64,000 nucleotides of DNA, taken from NCBI RefSeq assembly GCF_014805685.1, contig NC_060890.1, positions 14,718,000-14,781,999 on the forward strand. Direction: 5' to 3'. Below are positions 14,116-26,465 of this stretch, one piece after another. How positions within the stretch are numbered: position 1 is the first letter of the stretch; the number at the start of each line of letters is the position of its first letter. This stretch comes from Silurus meridionalis (Eukaryota > Chordata > Actinopteri > Siluriformes > Siluridae). Made by a program: the position numbers and the translations under genes. The notes beneath the pieces were generated by a model. The model had not been told where the DNA came from. It saw only the letters and a list, made by a program, of their open reading frames with translations, and ran no database searches.

Positions 14116-16639
14116 TCCTGACATTTTTAGTTGCTATTTTGTTTTCCTTACTATATCCCCTTATTCCTTACATTGTCCCCTTATCAGTCATTGATTGTTC
14201 ACTTCTGACCACAATTTACAAACTTATCTACCAATGTCTATCATTTATAACGTAATCTAACGGTTCAATGCTATTGAAAGACTTTTGAGCAGTCTTTTCT
14301 GACTGAAGCGTCTGTCAGATGGCATCAATAACAAGCCCACTACCAAATTTGCATGGATCTTTTGCTCTTTCCATTTTAGTCCAAAATCATTGTCAGCTGA
14401 TCCTGAATAGCATTTGGGTACCACAAAGCATAACAGCATGTTTATTGCTCAAATGTAAAATACGGTGCAACTGTCAAATTTTTTTTCCAATTAATCCTTG
14501 CATTTTATTCTTTAGGTTGTAACCATAAATAAATCAATTGATTATTTAAAAAAACATTTAAAAAAAGACTGTTAATGTCCAAAGTATGTTGTATTATCAA
14601 CCAGGATTAATATCTGGCCACTGAAAATCGTTGGTATAAAACAATCTTTAAAGCTTTTAAAGTTTTAGTAGCTTTTGTGTATCACTGAAATTAGAGTTGC
14701 AACATATTTATCAGAACCTATATATCACAAGATCTCAAATAGGTTACATTTAATAACCTTTTTAAGAAATGATCTGGTATCCAAATGTCCAAAGGATGAT
14801 GTACTGGTATTGCAGAAGCTTGCACCATGCGAAAGAACCATTGCCCCTCTCATGTCTATCAGGGAGTGGATTTTTTCCATAAATTATGTACTAGTGTGAT
14901 ATATTAAAACAAAACAAAAATAGAAATTTGCTCAAATTAGTGCAACTCAATTTGGTTTTCTGCATATTGTAATTAAAATATATAGTAATATAAATTGAAT
15001 ATGCTATTCTTGTGACATGATTAGTAACCAAACATAATTACTACTACTGAAAGAATATAATACGGACTAACTGAAAGAATATGAGTGCATACAGTATGCT
15101 CACTAACAGACCATGTAAAAATGGACTAAGCAATCATTTGTATGAAGACAATGTGATAGTCAATAGTCTTCAAATGCTGCATGCTAATCCTCTCACACTC
15201 AGCTATAAGTAATGAAAGTAAGCATGTTTTCAAAGGCTCACCATTTAGAGCTGGTTCATTTTTCAATGCTTTTCTTTTTCATTTTATCAGCATAAAGCAC
15301 TGACCTTCAAATACTGTCTGTTAACAAAGCTGTGATTTGAATTCTCCTAGTGTGCTGAATGGCCAGAGATCCCAATCCACTGATGTAGCCGAGCCGTGAT
15401 AATGGGCCTGTTTCTGCCTTTTCCCCACTGCTCTTTAACATTCAGCACTGCTGTAGTCTGGACCTTTTTCCACCCCTTTGTCTCAAAAGGAAATCAATTG
15501 TTTTTAATGAAGGAGATTCTTTGGCATCTAGATGAAGAGGAGAGAACAATAGCTTATGGCCAAATCATTTTCTGTAATCAAACTGTCATGAAGTGCTCTT
15601 TCTGAAACTCTGGCATCGATCGTTCTCAGATGAATGATGCTTTCAGGTGTGGTTTTGAATTAAAAGCCCATATAAGCACATGAGGTTGAGCTGTCATCTG
15701 TTTGCTTTTCTATAAATATTCATTTCTTTTTATTCATCTGTTTTTTGCCTTATACTAAATCTAGATGCTGCTGTATGCTCTTACTCCCATTTTCTTCACA
15801 GATGGAATTTTAATTTGAATGGAATGTACCAGTATTATTTTCCCTCCAAAACGAGCAGCTCCTAGCATTCACGTGTGGTTAGGGCACTCTGCGAATGTTA
15901 GGTTTATAATATATATTACAGTGAATGTTTTATAGCTGCGTTTATCTCTGGTAATGTTGTAACAAATTGCAATGCTTGACATTTATGGCTTGTTAAAATG
16001 TTTGCTGTGAAAGGAAGAGCTTTACAACTCTCTAAAACATTATCACTTGACAAAGTCCCAGACTTAACATTCAAATAAAATTGGCTTCATGGCTTTAGGT
16101 ACAGTAGCTAATAACTCAAGCTGGAAAACATCCAACTTGCCTTTAATTTACAATGCACACTGTAACTTTGTTTTTCCAGTGAGTCTTAATGTATTCAGGT
16201 CCTGAGAGGATTTCCTGTTAGGATTCCTTCATTTCCTTGTAGTTTTTCATCAGTGCCATCGGCTTCTCTTTTATTTTCTGAGTCCCTGGCTGTGCAGAAC
16301 TCATAGTGCGAGAGCATAAACAATTACCCAGGGTGCACCACAATACTGGCCTCTATTCCTTCCCATTGTTAGGGGATATAAAGTCGAATGTGTGACATTC
16401 CAAAACACAAAGACACACAGAATTGCATTCAGCCAAAGGTTTTTTTCACCCATACACTTTTTTCCACACAATTTGCTAGCATTTCCCTTTCTTTTTCTTA
16501 TACTGTTTTATTATTGTCTTCCCATTTTTTTTTTATTGTATTCTCTAAATTCAATGTGTGGCCTTTGGGTTTACACTGTATTTGATTAGCAATAACCATG
16601 GTAAATTATCTTGATATAATAATCAATAATTATATAAAA
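14116..16639. other. noncoding, no gene seen
   Basis: AT-rich, without splice-bounded coding or clear element borders. Confidence 0.45.
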
Positions 16640-17906
16640 ACCCAATTTGCCTTTATCCTCCTGGGCATGGAATTCACAGGTTGTTGCTGGGATCCTCTTC
16701 CACTCGTCCATAATGACATCATGGAGCTGCTGGATGTTAGACACCTGGAGCTTCTCCGCCTTCCGATTGAAGGTGCTCAATAGGGTTCAGGTCTGGAGAC
16801 ATACCTGGCCACTCCATCACCTTCACCTTTAGCAAGACAGTTGTCTTCTTATTGGTGTGTTTGGGTTTCTGATGGGAGGGCATCATCTTCTGCTTCAGAA
16901 TGTTGCAATACATGTTGGAATCTATGTTTCCCTCAATAAACCGTAGCTCCCCAGTACCAGCAGCACTCATGCAGCCCCAGACCATGATGCTACCACCACC
17001 ATGCTTGACTGTAGGCAAGTCACAATTTTTTTGGTCTCCTTACCAAGACATTGCCATACATGAACACCATCTGAGCCAAACAAGTTTATCTTAGTCTCAT
17101 CAGACCACAGGACATGGTTCCAGTAATTCATGCTCTTGGACAGGTTGCTTCAGCAAACTGTTTGCTGGCTTTCTTTTAAACCAGCTTTAGAAGAAGCTTC
17201 CTTCTGGGACGATGGCCATGCAAACCGACTTGTTGCAGTGTTCGGAGTATGGTCTGAGCACTGACAAGCAGACCTCCTGCTGCAGCTACCTTTTAAGCAA
17301 TGCTGGCATCACTCATGCGTCTGTTTTTTGAAGCCAGCTTTTGTACCTGACGCACAGCACGAGCACTTAACTTCTTTGATCGACCATTGCGAGATCTGTT
17401 TCGAGTGGAACCCGTCTTGGAAAACCTCTGTATGGCCCTGGCCACTGTACTGCAATGTTTTCAGTTTCAGGGTGTTAGTAATCTTCTTATAGCTCGGCCA
17501 TCATTGTGGAGAGCAACAATTCCAATTCTCAAATCTTTAAGAGAGTTCTCTGCCATGAGGTGCCATGTTGAACATCCAGTGGTCAGTATAAGAGAATTGT
17601 TCTAAAAGGACCAAATTTAAACTGCTCTAATACAAGAATCACAAATTTGTATGCTCCTGTCAAACAGTCAAAAACATAAACATTATAAGTAGGACATGTG
17701 GCTTTGCATAGTTACACGATGTACAGCTGTTATCACTAAGGGTGTACTCACTTTTGTTGCCAGTTATTTTGACAATAATGTCTGTATGTTGAGTTATTTT
17801 CAGAGGACAGTAGATCTATACTGCTATACAATCTGCTACTCTTAATTATTGTCCCTTGAGAAGACATATTAAAATGGTTGCAGAAATGTTAGATGTGTTT
17901 TGTGAG

Positions 17907-17911
<5 letters not shown>
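16640..17911 (-). mobile_element. Tc1-like transposon, truncated and decayed
   Basis: A degenerate Tc1-family element read on the - strand. From right to left it has a terminal repeat ending ttttgtgagatactg at 17911, a second repeat unit ggtgtactcacttttgttgcc (17741-17761), then the transposase. The matching terminal repeat at the left side is absent, so the element is truncated just past the transposase C-terminus. The right end runs directly into a (TG)n microsatellite. Confidence 0.9.
16650..17556 (-). pseudogene. Tc1 transposase pseudogene
   Basis: Recognisable blocks on the - strand are the start region near 17556, SDETKIN near 17090, TVKHGGGSIMVWGCMSAAGT near 17010-16955, PKHT near 16855, MSPDLNPIEHL near 16780 and VIMDEWKRIPATTCE near 16690. 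They fall in different frames. The catalytic block that normally reads NDNDPKHT is deleted or altered to HQKPKHT, so the second catalytic Asp is missing. It is inactive. Confidence 0.9.

Positions 17912-17960
<49 letters not shown>
17911..17960. repeat. (TG)n microsatellite at transposon end
   Basis: Twenty-five uninterrupted TG units begin exactly where the Tc1 terminal repeat ends. Confidence 0.97.
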
Positions 17961-17963
<3 letters not shown>

Positions 17964-18419
17964 ACAATATGCACTAATTTTATTAATGCAGCACGCGTTT
18001 CTTTTTGACCATTTTTATTACAATTATAATGAAATATTAAAAAGGCAACACACAATTATTCCCAACAAAAAAAAAGATTGATAAAAAGATAATTATTATA
18101 AAAGAAATGATTTTTTGTAAAAAAAATTTTTTTACCAAACATTTGTTTTACTGATGCACCAAGTCTCATATAAAGCATCAAAATCCGCCATAATGCACAT
18201 GTCCGGCAATTAAAACCATCCGTGTGGAAACATAGCAAAAGGTCAGTTTGGTGTCCTGATGATTTACGTAATTTAAAACACCATAATTTCTTTAAAACAT
18301 TTACAAGAATAGTTTGTATTCATGCTCTGCGTTAAGTTTTTTATAACTTATAAAAGTTATAAAAAAATCTAAAAAAGTATTAATTTAGGGTACATTTGGA
18401 ATAAATAAAAATCAGATTA

Positions 18420-18508
18420 AGATTAAATTGGGATTAATCCCAAATTAACTCATGACAATCATGCGATTAATCGCGATTAAATTTTTTTATTGATTGACAG
18501 CCCTAATA
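18420..18508 (-). mobile_element. fragment of a dispersed TIR element (hAT-like end)
   Basis: On the - strand the end reads tagggctgtcaatcaataaa, then repeated cgattaatcgcgatt motifs. This matches the end of a common fish repeat with a TAGGGCTGTCAA terminus. The partner end was not found; it may lie near 17965. Confidence 0.5.
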
Positions 18509-18522
18509 TAAAAACATTTATA

Positions 18523-18558
18523 CATACACACACGCACACATGCACACACACACACACG
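18523..18558. repeat. short impure (CA)n
   Basis: CA units with CG and TG interruptions. Confidence 0.8.
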
Positions 18559-18924
18559 TGTTAAAAATCTGTTAAAATCTGAGTTTACTTAGGAACATAT
18601 AAATTAGCAGATCACAAGTTTAGTCTCCGCCTCGCACTTTGAGCGAGACGGATCAAAGTTATTATAATTTTTTTATTATTATAATAATTAAACTTGAAAA
18701 CATGCACAACAATGCCAGGGATTAAAAAAAACAACAGCAACAAAAAAACTATAGTTAGCGGAATGTGTATGTGGCTACTCACTCTGTACCGGAAATAAGT
18801 TTTGTTTTGCGCTTGCATGAAAACGCAAAAAAATCCTTAGCGCTAGCTGCTAACCAGGAATTAGTTAGCGGCTAATGTGTTATGGATGAACATTTTATGT
18901 TCAGCTTCAAGAATTTTTTTTATA

Positions 18925-19559
18925 CAGTGGTACCTCTGAATACGAATGCCCCAGAATACGTATAATTCAGTATACGAATCGAAATTTATGATAATGTTCT
19001 TATCGGTTTATAAATAAAAATTTAGAATAAAAATCATCCAAATCTCGTGGGCTAAAATTCGAAGGGAAGATGGTTCTTCTGTACCACGTCACCATGCTCT
19101 CCTACGCATCTTACGCTCTCTGTTACGTTAATACTCATCACTGAACAGTATTGCATACACTGAGTGTAAAAAAAAAAAGTGTATAAAAAAAGATAACAGT
19201 GATTCGGATATGCCCGATATTATAGTGGAAGGAGATTAGTCTCCTCCCAAACAATAATTCTTCCTCCTTCTTCTCCGAACCTCATCTCCATCATGCCAGC
19301 ATTCACTCTTCTCAAAGGTAAAGTACTCAGTAAAGACAATGATGTAGATGTTAACGCACCATTATTAAATGCTAAAAACTAAATAATATTAGTGCATATT
19401 GGTTGTATTTTTATGTATATAATAATTTTTGGGGTCGTTCGGAACAAATTATCCCACTTTACATTATTCCTTATAGGGTAATTCGTATCAGAATACGAAT
19501 ATTTCAGAGTGCGAATCGTGTTCCGGAACGAATTTAATTCGTGTTCTGAGGTACCACTG
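18925..19559. mobile_element. mariner-like nonautonomous TIR element (635 bp)
   Basis: Left end cagtggtacctctgaatacg, right end cgtgttctgaggtaccactg: imperfect inverted repeats flanked by TA on both sides, as expected for a Tc1/mariner target duplication. The interior has further inverted similarity (aatacgaat / attcgtatt near both ends). No transposase frame is present. Confidence 0.85.
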
Positions 19560-19586
19560 TATATTCTCAAAAGATTTCTGTTTATT

Positions 19587-19591
<5 letters not shown>

Positions 19592-19658
<67 letters not shown>

Positions 19659-19720
19659 GTGTGTGTGTGTGTGTGTATATATGTGTGTGTGTGTGTGTAT
19701 GTACTGTATGTATGTGTATA
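19592..19720. repeat. (TA)n and (TG)n compound microsatellite
   Basis: A long TA run (19592-19654) is followed by several TG runs. It sits exactly between the mariner-like element and the second TIR element copy. Confidence 0.95.
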
Positions 19721-19726
19721 TATATA

Positions 19727-20332
19727 CCGTATTTTTCGGACTATAAGCTGCTACTTTTTTCCCACGTTTTGAACCCCGCAGCTTAAACAACGAAGCGGCT
19801 AATTTTCCTGGGTTTTTCCCGGTTTCATAAACTTCAAGCCAAAAAACTGAACCCCAAAACATTTGACCAAAGAAATTTCCGAACAGAAACGAAAAAACGC
19901 ACCTCACCTGTGTTCTGAGCTGTACGGCATCGGGAGAAAAAACTTCCATCGGGTGATTTTTAAACGCACGAAGAAATAGTTGTGAAAGGAAGGAGGAAGA
20001 CAGTGAACAATGACTTTCTTGGTCGGCTACTGTTTAGATACAAGCCGTTGTAATGCGTTGAGTCTGGGTGAAGGGAGAGCTCGCTACTGGCATGCTATTC
20101 CCAAAATACCGCTATGCTCCTAAAGGAAGCGCAACATATTTCACCCGTCTTTCGTTAAAGCCTGTGTAAAGTACATTAGTACTTTACACAGACTGCGGCT
20201 TATTAGTACATTAGTACATTAGACTGCGGCTTATAGACAGGTGCGGCTTATTTATGTTAAAAATAAAAATATTTGTAAAATTCAGTGGGTGCGGCTTATA
20301 TATGGGTGCGCTTTATAGTCCGGAAATTACGG
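19727..20332. mobile_element. nonautonomous TIR DNA transposon, copy 2 (606 bp)
   Basis: Same termini and same orientation as copy 1 at 6897-7698, with TA at both flanks. It lacks about 200 bp of the interior and carries a local direct repeat around 20163-20240 (acattagtac and actgcggctta units). Confidence 0.85.
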
Positions 20333-20774
20333 TATGTATATATGAAATGTGTGTGTATGTAGTATATATCTCATTCAATCTCATGGCTTCCTGTGTTTTT
20401 ACTTCTTTCAGTCTTTCTGTCTCTGACAGTAGTCACCACCATACTTTCTGATCCCTTTAAAAACCTGATTTAGAAATGGCTTGATTGATAGGCAGGATTG
20501 TTGCAGGGCCCCCATGTGTTCTGGTAGATGTTTTGAGTCACATGCCACATAGATCTCAATCCTGTCTTGAACCTCATATGATCCTGTGCCTGAGAAAGAA
20601 TGTTTTTGCTATTTTTGTTCACACTGTGGACTGGCAGCCTGAATATGTGTAAATATTTGTAAGTTGTGTTTAAATTGTGTTCAGGACAATGGAAAGAGAA
20701 GGAAAAAAGAAAGAAGAGACAGTCTGTCAGGAATTCTTTGTGGGTAATGAGTAGTGACAGCTCTTAATAACTGT
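20333..20774. other. noncoding, no gene seen
   Basis: TG-rich then unique-looking sequence with no coding signal. Confidence 0.45.
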
Positions 20775-20778
20775 TTGT

Positions 20779-20844
<66 letters not shown>
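20775..20844. repeat. (TG)n microsatellite
   Basis: Nearly pure GT run of about 70 bases. Confidence 0.96.
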
Positions 20845-20845
<1 letters not shown>

Positions 20846-23800
20846 GTGTGAGAGAGTGTTTTGCAAACTGGACCTGACAAGAGTCTAGGGTGTTTTTTTT
20901 GCTGGCGATTTTACTTTGACCAATAACTGTAATGATCGCAGACTAGAAAAGAAATCAGGTTTAAACTGTGTAAAGCCATAAATACAGCGTTCTATGACCT
21001 TGACTCGAGGTTTGCCTGTGAACATGCTGGCAGAGCAACTGATCGCCTGCTGCTAAAAGATCCTCAAGAGACCTTCTATCATTTCTAAATTTATAATACT
21101 TGTTTCTGTCTGGTCTAAATGTGTAATATAGCGTAATGGTTCACTGATATGTTTTTCAAGTCAACAACAAAATTGATATAGCACTTCAGCCACATGATAT
21201 TTCTGTTCTGCTTGTCATATTTTGGATTGTATTTCTGGGAATGTTGAATAAAGAAAATGCAAACAGTCTACAAACTAACAGAAATGATAAAGTTACACAA
21301 GGATGAAGTCACAAGAATATAGAAAGGTGTGCGGCCAGCATCAGTAAAATTATGTTGAGTCCAACATACTGATGTCAGCTTTAAAATGCTTGTCAGACAA
21401 ACAAGGCAACAAATGCAGTTTGACAGGTTTTTAATAATCCAGGAAATCAAAATGAGAATGAGACTCAAAAGGCTAAGGATTAACAAAAAAAACAGAAACA
21501 GATTCATATCCAGGATAGCAATTACTAAACAAAGGCTTGTCTGGTGAAAATCAACAAAGAGTTAAACTTTGTAATTACATGTGAACATATAGGTGTGTCT
21601 GTGATTGCATTTGAGTCCCAGTGTATGCAATCAGTAATTGGCTGACTGTGAATGTGAGAGTGTATATAGTGGAGTTTTATGTATTCTGAAAACTGTACTT
21701 TTGTGTTGATTCCTGTGTAAACATGACAATCTTATACTATGAACTTTCGTTTGATATCTAAATAATACTACATACATGAGTATATAACTAGTTCTGTGCA
21801 GTGTTAAGGAATGCACTTATTTCACAGAGCTACGTTAAATATAGTGCTTTGTAATGGGTAATGGCTTAAATGCAATTTAGACTAAAGACTGAATAACAAT
21901 TTCTTTGACAAAAATGCAAATAGTGTTATTCATTGGAACATCCAAAGAACACTGCACATTAAGTGGGAGGATGCACCCCAGTGCAAAGCGCTTAGTCACT
22001 GTGTGTTTGTGTGTGTGTCTAGATGGTTAGCAGCAGCAGGAGCTCTAATGAAGAAGAGCCATTTGTTTAAGGGGCACTAGGAGTCATTTTTCTCCAGAGG
22101 AATGGAAATGTTTTGACATTAACAGTCAAATTATGGCAACACATCCTGCTTGGGAAGGAAGTGACAAAAGCCTGCACTCTCCGGGTTAAACTCACACATT
22201 CCCTTACTTGCTTCCTCCCTTATACCCCCAACCTAACCTCATTCACTTTTAAATAGGCTGCTAAACAACACTTTCTGTCTCTCTCATTCAAGCATACACA
22301 TTGCAGCTCTTTCTTTCCCGCTTAATACTCACTCTCACTGTCCTTTCATCCCCTTCCTTCGCTCTTTTGTACCCCTGGCTCCCTTTTCATAGGCACCGTT
22401 CAGAACCTGATCTCTGAGCTAATGAAGTGCTATTTAACCCAAATCCTTCATTGTTAAATATTTATTCTTGGTAAATGAGGGAGATTATCTTTGAGCAGCT
22501 TTGCATCAGAGAAGACAAAAAGGCTGCAATAACCCTCTCTCCTGTGTGGAAGACATCTCCTGACTTCAGTTTTATAAGGTTGTGTTGTGCAAAGAGCAGT
22601 TCTGAGGGTATGAGGCATTCAAAATCTGGGACATCTCAGTGTGCAGAACTGTGGGATAGATTAATCCACATTTATAGTTCAAAAAGAATAATTTTAAAAG
22701 AGCTTCAAATGTACACACGATCAAAATCCAGAAGCATTTTTAGGGATTATAGCGTTATCAGCAGCCGCTTAGAGGTAGGCTGACTTAGAGCCTGCATCTC
22801 CTAGTGATCCTTGGACACAGGGGATCCGTCTCTCATCTTCCAAAACGTTTTGCGTCAAAGGGAATTCCCTAAGAGCTAATATTTTAAAATCGAGCCAAGG
22901 GCCCAGATCTTAGAAATCTTGATGTAGTTTATATCTTTGGATAACATTACATGATGACAACACAGCAACAACAGTAAGGGTGTTGCTTTAGTGCAAGGTG
23001 TGTTTTTTAAAGGTAAACAGTGAATTTGGTGGAAGCCAGATAAAGGCACCCATTTTAAACACATAATAAATGCATAAACAAAGCTTAAGTCATTGCATAA
23101 GCAGCAATTCCTAAATGCTAAAATAATCAAATCTGACTTTAAATGACAAACTGTATGTAATAATTACAATCACGTGGATTATAGACTGAAAGGGTAGATA
23201 AATAAATAGCTACGGAAAAATACAACGAAATGTTTTGGCTCAATGTTTTATTCACACCAATATAATATAAAGCAGTGATCATGTGTCAAGACAGTTCAAA
23301 TAAAGATAATATATTGAACAGAAAAATGTATCAAGATTACGTGCTGAGTTTGCTTGAAACAAAGTGAGGATATAAACTTATAGTATAGTCCTCTCTTCTT
23401 CGTTCAGCTTTCTAATCCAGGCTGTGACACAACACAGTCCTGCTTCTACCAGACATCTGTAAGAGCCTTTGAAAAGGCCCCTGTGTCTGAAAGATGAACT
23501 CATGCTGACATTTGCTGTATTTAAAGAACGTGTCAAAGCCTGCTGCCCAAAGGTTTAACATAATAAGGGGCTATAAAGTTTGCTAGAATGACTTGTGGTA
23601 AAACATGGTGATGGTGGAACCCCAGTGTTTTTTCAAAAAGTCATAGTGGACAGAAGGAAGGTTTTCATGCACAAGTTTACTGTTGTAAGCAATTTGGTGA
23701 CACAGCCAGATCGGCAGCTAATGATTGAGGGAACTGCTTATGACCAGCTTTTTAAATAGTCTTGGGTGCATACTGTAGATGTGTAGATGCTCCGTCAAGT

Positions 23801-26154
23801 TCCAGCATGTTGATCCTGTAGCATTAGTACATGTACAAGTGTTCTGACAGGACCACAATGTGTTGACAAGACAACAGATTGTAATACAGAAACACAATAT
23901 TTCTTAGAGTTTTAAAAATTAAAAGGAAAATCTGTTTCTTTTTTTTTTATTTGCAACATTAAAAACAGATCAGAAATATACAGAGGTTAAACAGACAGTA
24001 CTAAGTTTTCAAATTAGCTCCTCTGTAATAGATATTTAATGTTAAATCTTCGTTAACAGTGAACAGTTTACATATACAGGATTTTTTTAAAAGCATTTAG
24101 CTTTCTATACTGGACATTCCTGTGCATAAGTTTTTTTGGTATTGCATTATTAAAGCCAGAGTTTAAACTAAAAGATAGCATAAGATAAACTATACTCAAA
24201 TCTGATCTGTGAGGGAAAAATTCCAAATAGATTTTTTGGTGTTCTTCTTCAGAATACTTATAACAGCTTGTGATAACAAAACAATAAATGTAATTTGGGT
24301 AAATTCTAGTAAAACACATAGATAATAATTTACCTAGCAATTAGTATAGGTTTGTGCCAGCCTCGTAGCTTTATAAATGGCAGTGTGTCAAGATTTATCA
24401 CTAAAGTGTGTAAGTGTCTTATCTGTATACAGTTTGCTGTCCTTACATTACCTGAATATAATGTTTGCACTAAAGGGTATCTTACACCTCCTGTCTATCT
24501 TTAAATCAGAGGAGATATTTCAGAGTGCTGATGGCATCCAACACTCATACAGACAGATTCCTGTGTGTCTGTCTCGCTCTGGGAGAATAGAACAGATAAA
24601 TAGAATGGAGAAAAATGACACACAGGAGAAAATCACACTTCATGCAGTAGCCAGGAGAAACACTCAATTGGAAATGTGAGTGTTGTCTTGCATTATTTTA
24701 GGATAACAAGTCTGCAGGTATTCTTCTATGCCACCGACTCTCCCCAGGCTGAACTGATTGTATTTGGTTCATTGGAGCAGCATTCTAGGACCCTTGTGCC
24801 ACAGTGTGGCTACAAGTAGCATTACACTTTTATTAAAGTGGCTGCCTCTGTTATGCACACCATGAAAGAGGTGTTCTGAGTCATCACACATCACTCCTGA
24901 GAACAGGGAGGATGGGAACTCTGTAACTGTATTTATCTGAGTATAAGCCCAGGCTAAATCTACACTGCTGACTAAATGGTGTCATGTATATACACCATAA
25001 TTCATCTTGCTATGGTTTTTAGAGATTAAAAATGTCATATCAAAGACAGTTGTGCTTAATGTTTCAGGCTTATGCCACATTTCAGAAGTACGGGATGAGA
25101 TTTTCTTACTGTGAGACCTTGATGCAACTTCTGGAGCTAACTTATATGTATATATAATATTACATAACTCCCATTTAGAGAATGTTCCTCTTCTTTCTCA
25201 AGCCATTGAATTTTGCCACAGTAGTGCATCATGATGCAGAGTGCATCATACTGTATCACACTTTCTGTGGTATTAACACCTTCATTTGGTACACCTATTG
25301 CATGCTAAAGATTCTTGTATATATTTTTTTAATCACATCTGCCCATATGTTAGATGATCATTAAGAAATTATCAGAAATGAAGTTATTTTGAGACTTTAA
25401 AAAGGCACTGACAAGCCGCAAGTCATCGTGTGTGTGCCCATGTGTGTAATCCAGTGGAAAACTCAGCAGATGGCCCACTCTCATTTCCCTGTGAGGGGCC
25501 AGAGTTGCCTTGGTATGTTGCCATGTTCTCAGGAGAAAGACGCAGGCAGGCTTTTAGCACCAGGAAGGTTGGGAGAGTGAAACTACCTACTGAGGTTACT
25601 ATATTTATCAGCTTTTAGTCCGAATGACATCTTATGCCAAGCAGACCTAAAATTAAACAGTGTCTACATTTTATAACTGATGTGAATTAAAGTTTAAATT
25701 TAAATTCAGATAGACTTTAATTTTAGGCCACAATCTATGATTTTTTCTCTACACGGGTAAATAGAATATATAATACTAACATCGCAGGTTAAACATTTCT
25801 AATCTGGGGTTATTTTATTTTATTTTATTTATTTATTTATTTTTTACATATGAGCATATTTGGAAAACATTATCGAATCAGCAATAATGTATTGTAATGC
25901 TCAAGAAAACGATCATAAAAAGTCAGTAGTGCAGTGTTCCAGAAGCAGAGAGACATTATTTTTATTACATGTGGGTGTGTACACATTATCATTTAATTCC
26001 ATGTCTTATGTTAGACTTGAATATTATTACGTATGATAACATTTTCTAAATGGGCTCTGTAATAAGGATTACATTTTGTATTTGCTTCACTTTTCTCTCT
26101 GTTTTTCATATTCTCATCCCCTCCTCCTCAATCTTTCCCTCTTTCTGTTACCAG
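20845..26154. other. noncoding upstream of ndst2, no gene seen
   Basis: No coding exon can be supported. Pyrimidine-rich sequence at 22190-22390 and 26085-26150 stands out; the latter is the likely intron end before the first ndst2 coding exon. The ndst2 promoter and noncoding first exon(s) may lie here or further left. Confidence 0.45.
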
Positions 26155-26465
26155 GCCACCAGCGCTGTGCATCTTTAGCTTCATCAATGTATCCATTGTT
26201 CAATCAGATGAATGACCCACCAGAAGAACATAGATGAAAAAGAAGCAGACATCCCATAGACTGATCTTTTAACATCTGGAGCTTGGGGTGCTTTCATAAA
26301 TCTGTTTTCTGTATCCAGGGGAAAAAAGGAGGAGCGGCAAAGCTGTCGCTAGCTATGGGTGCCATGGTCACCTAGACGCAATGTCTGTGTCTTAGACCAA
26401 GACTTGGTTCTTTCTCTTCCTCAAGATTGTTAGGTGCTCTTCCTAAAATCCTGGCCCTGCTAGCC
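26155..26465 (+). other. ndst2: ndst2 5'UTR portion of the first coding exon (predicted)
   Basis: A strong pyrimidine tract (about 26090-26150) ends in CCAG at 26151-26154, a good acceptor for a 5'UTR exon running into the coding sequence. A second possible acceptor, TATCCAG, ends at 26318. An upstream noncoding exon would then lie further left, but I cannot place it. The leader holds two short upstream ORFs (26355-26375 and 26381-26395). Confidence 0.5.
26355..26395 (+). promoter_or_regulatory. two short upstream ORFs in the ndst2 leader
   Basis: ATG GGT GCC ATG GTC ACC TAG (26355-26375) and ATG TCT GTG TCT TAG (26381-26395) precede the main ATG at 26466. If transcribed, they could lower initiation at the main start. 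They are real in sequence; any effect is inference. Confidence 0.5.

Noticed and set aside
19488..19949. 153-codon frame sharing MEVFSPDAVQLRTQVRC with 6880-7125
   Set aside because: The shared peptide comes from two copies of a nonautonomous TIR element and the rest is TA/TG repeat; no sign of coding selection.
26427..26465. Extension of the ndst2 frame upstream to a TTG codon
   Set aside because: TTG is not a usual start in vertebrates; the ATG at 26466 has a good Kozak context and fits the family N-terminus.
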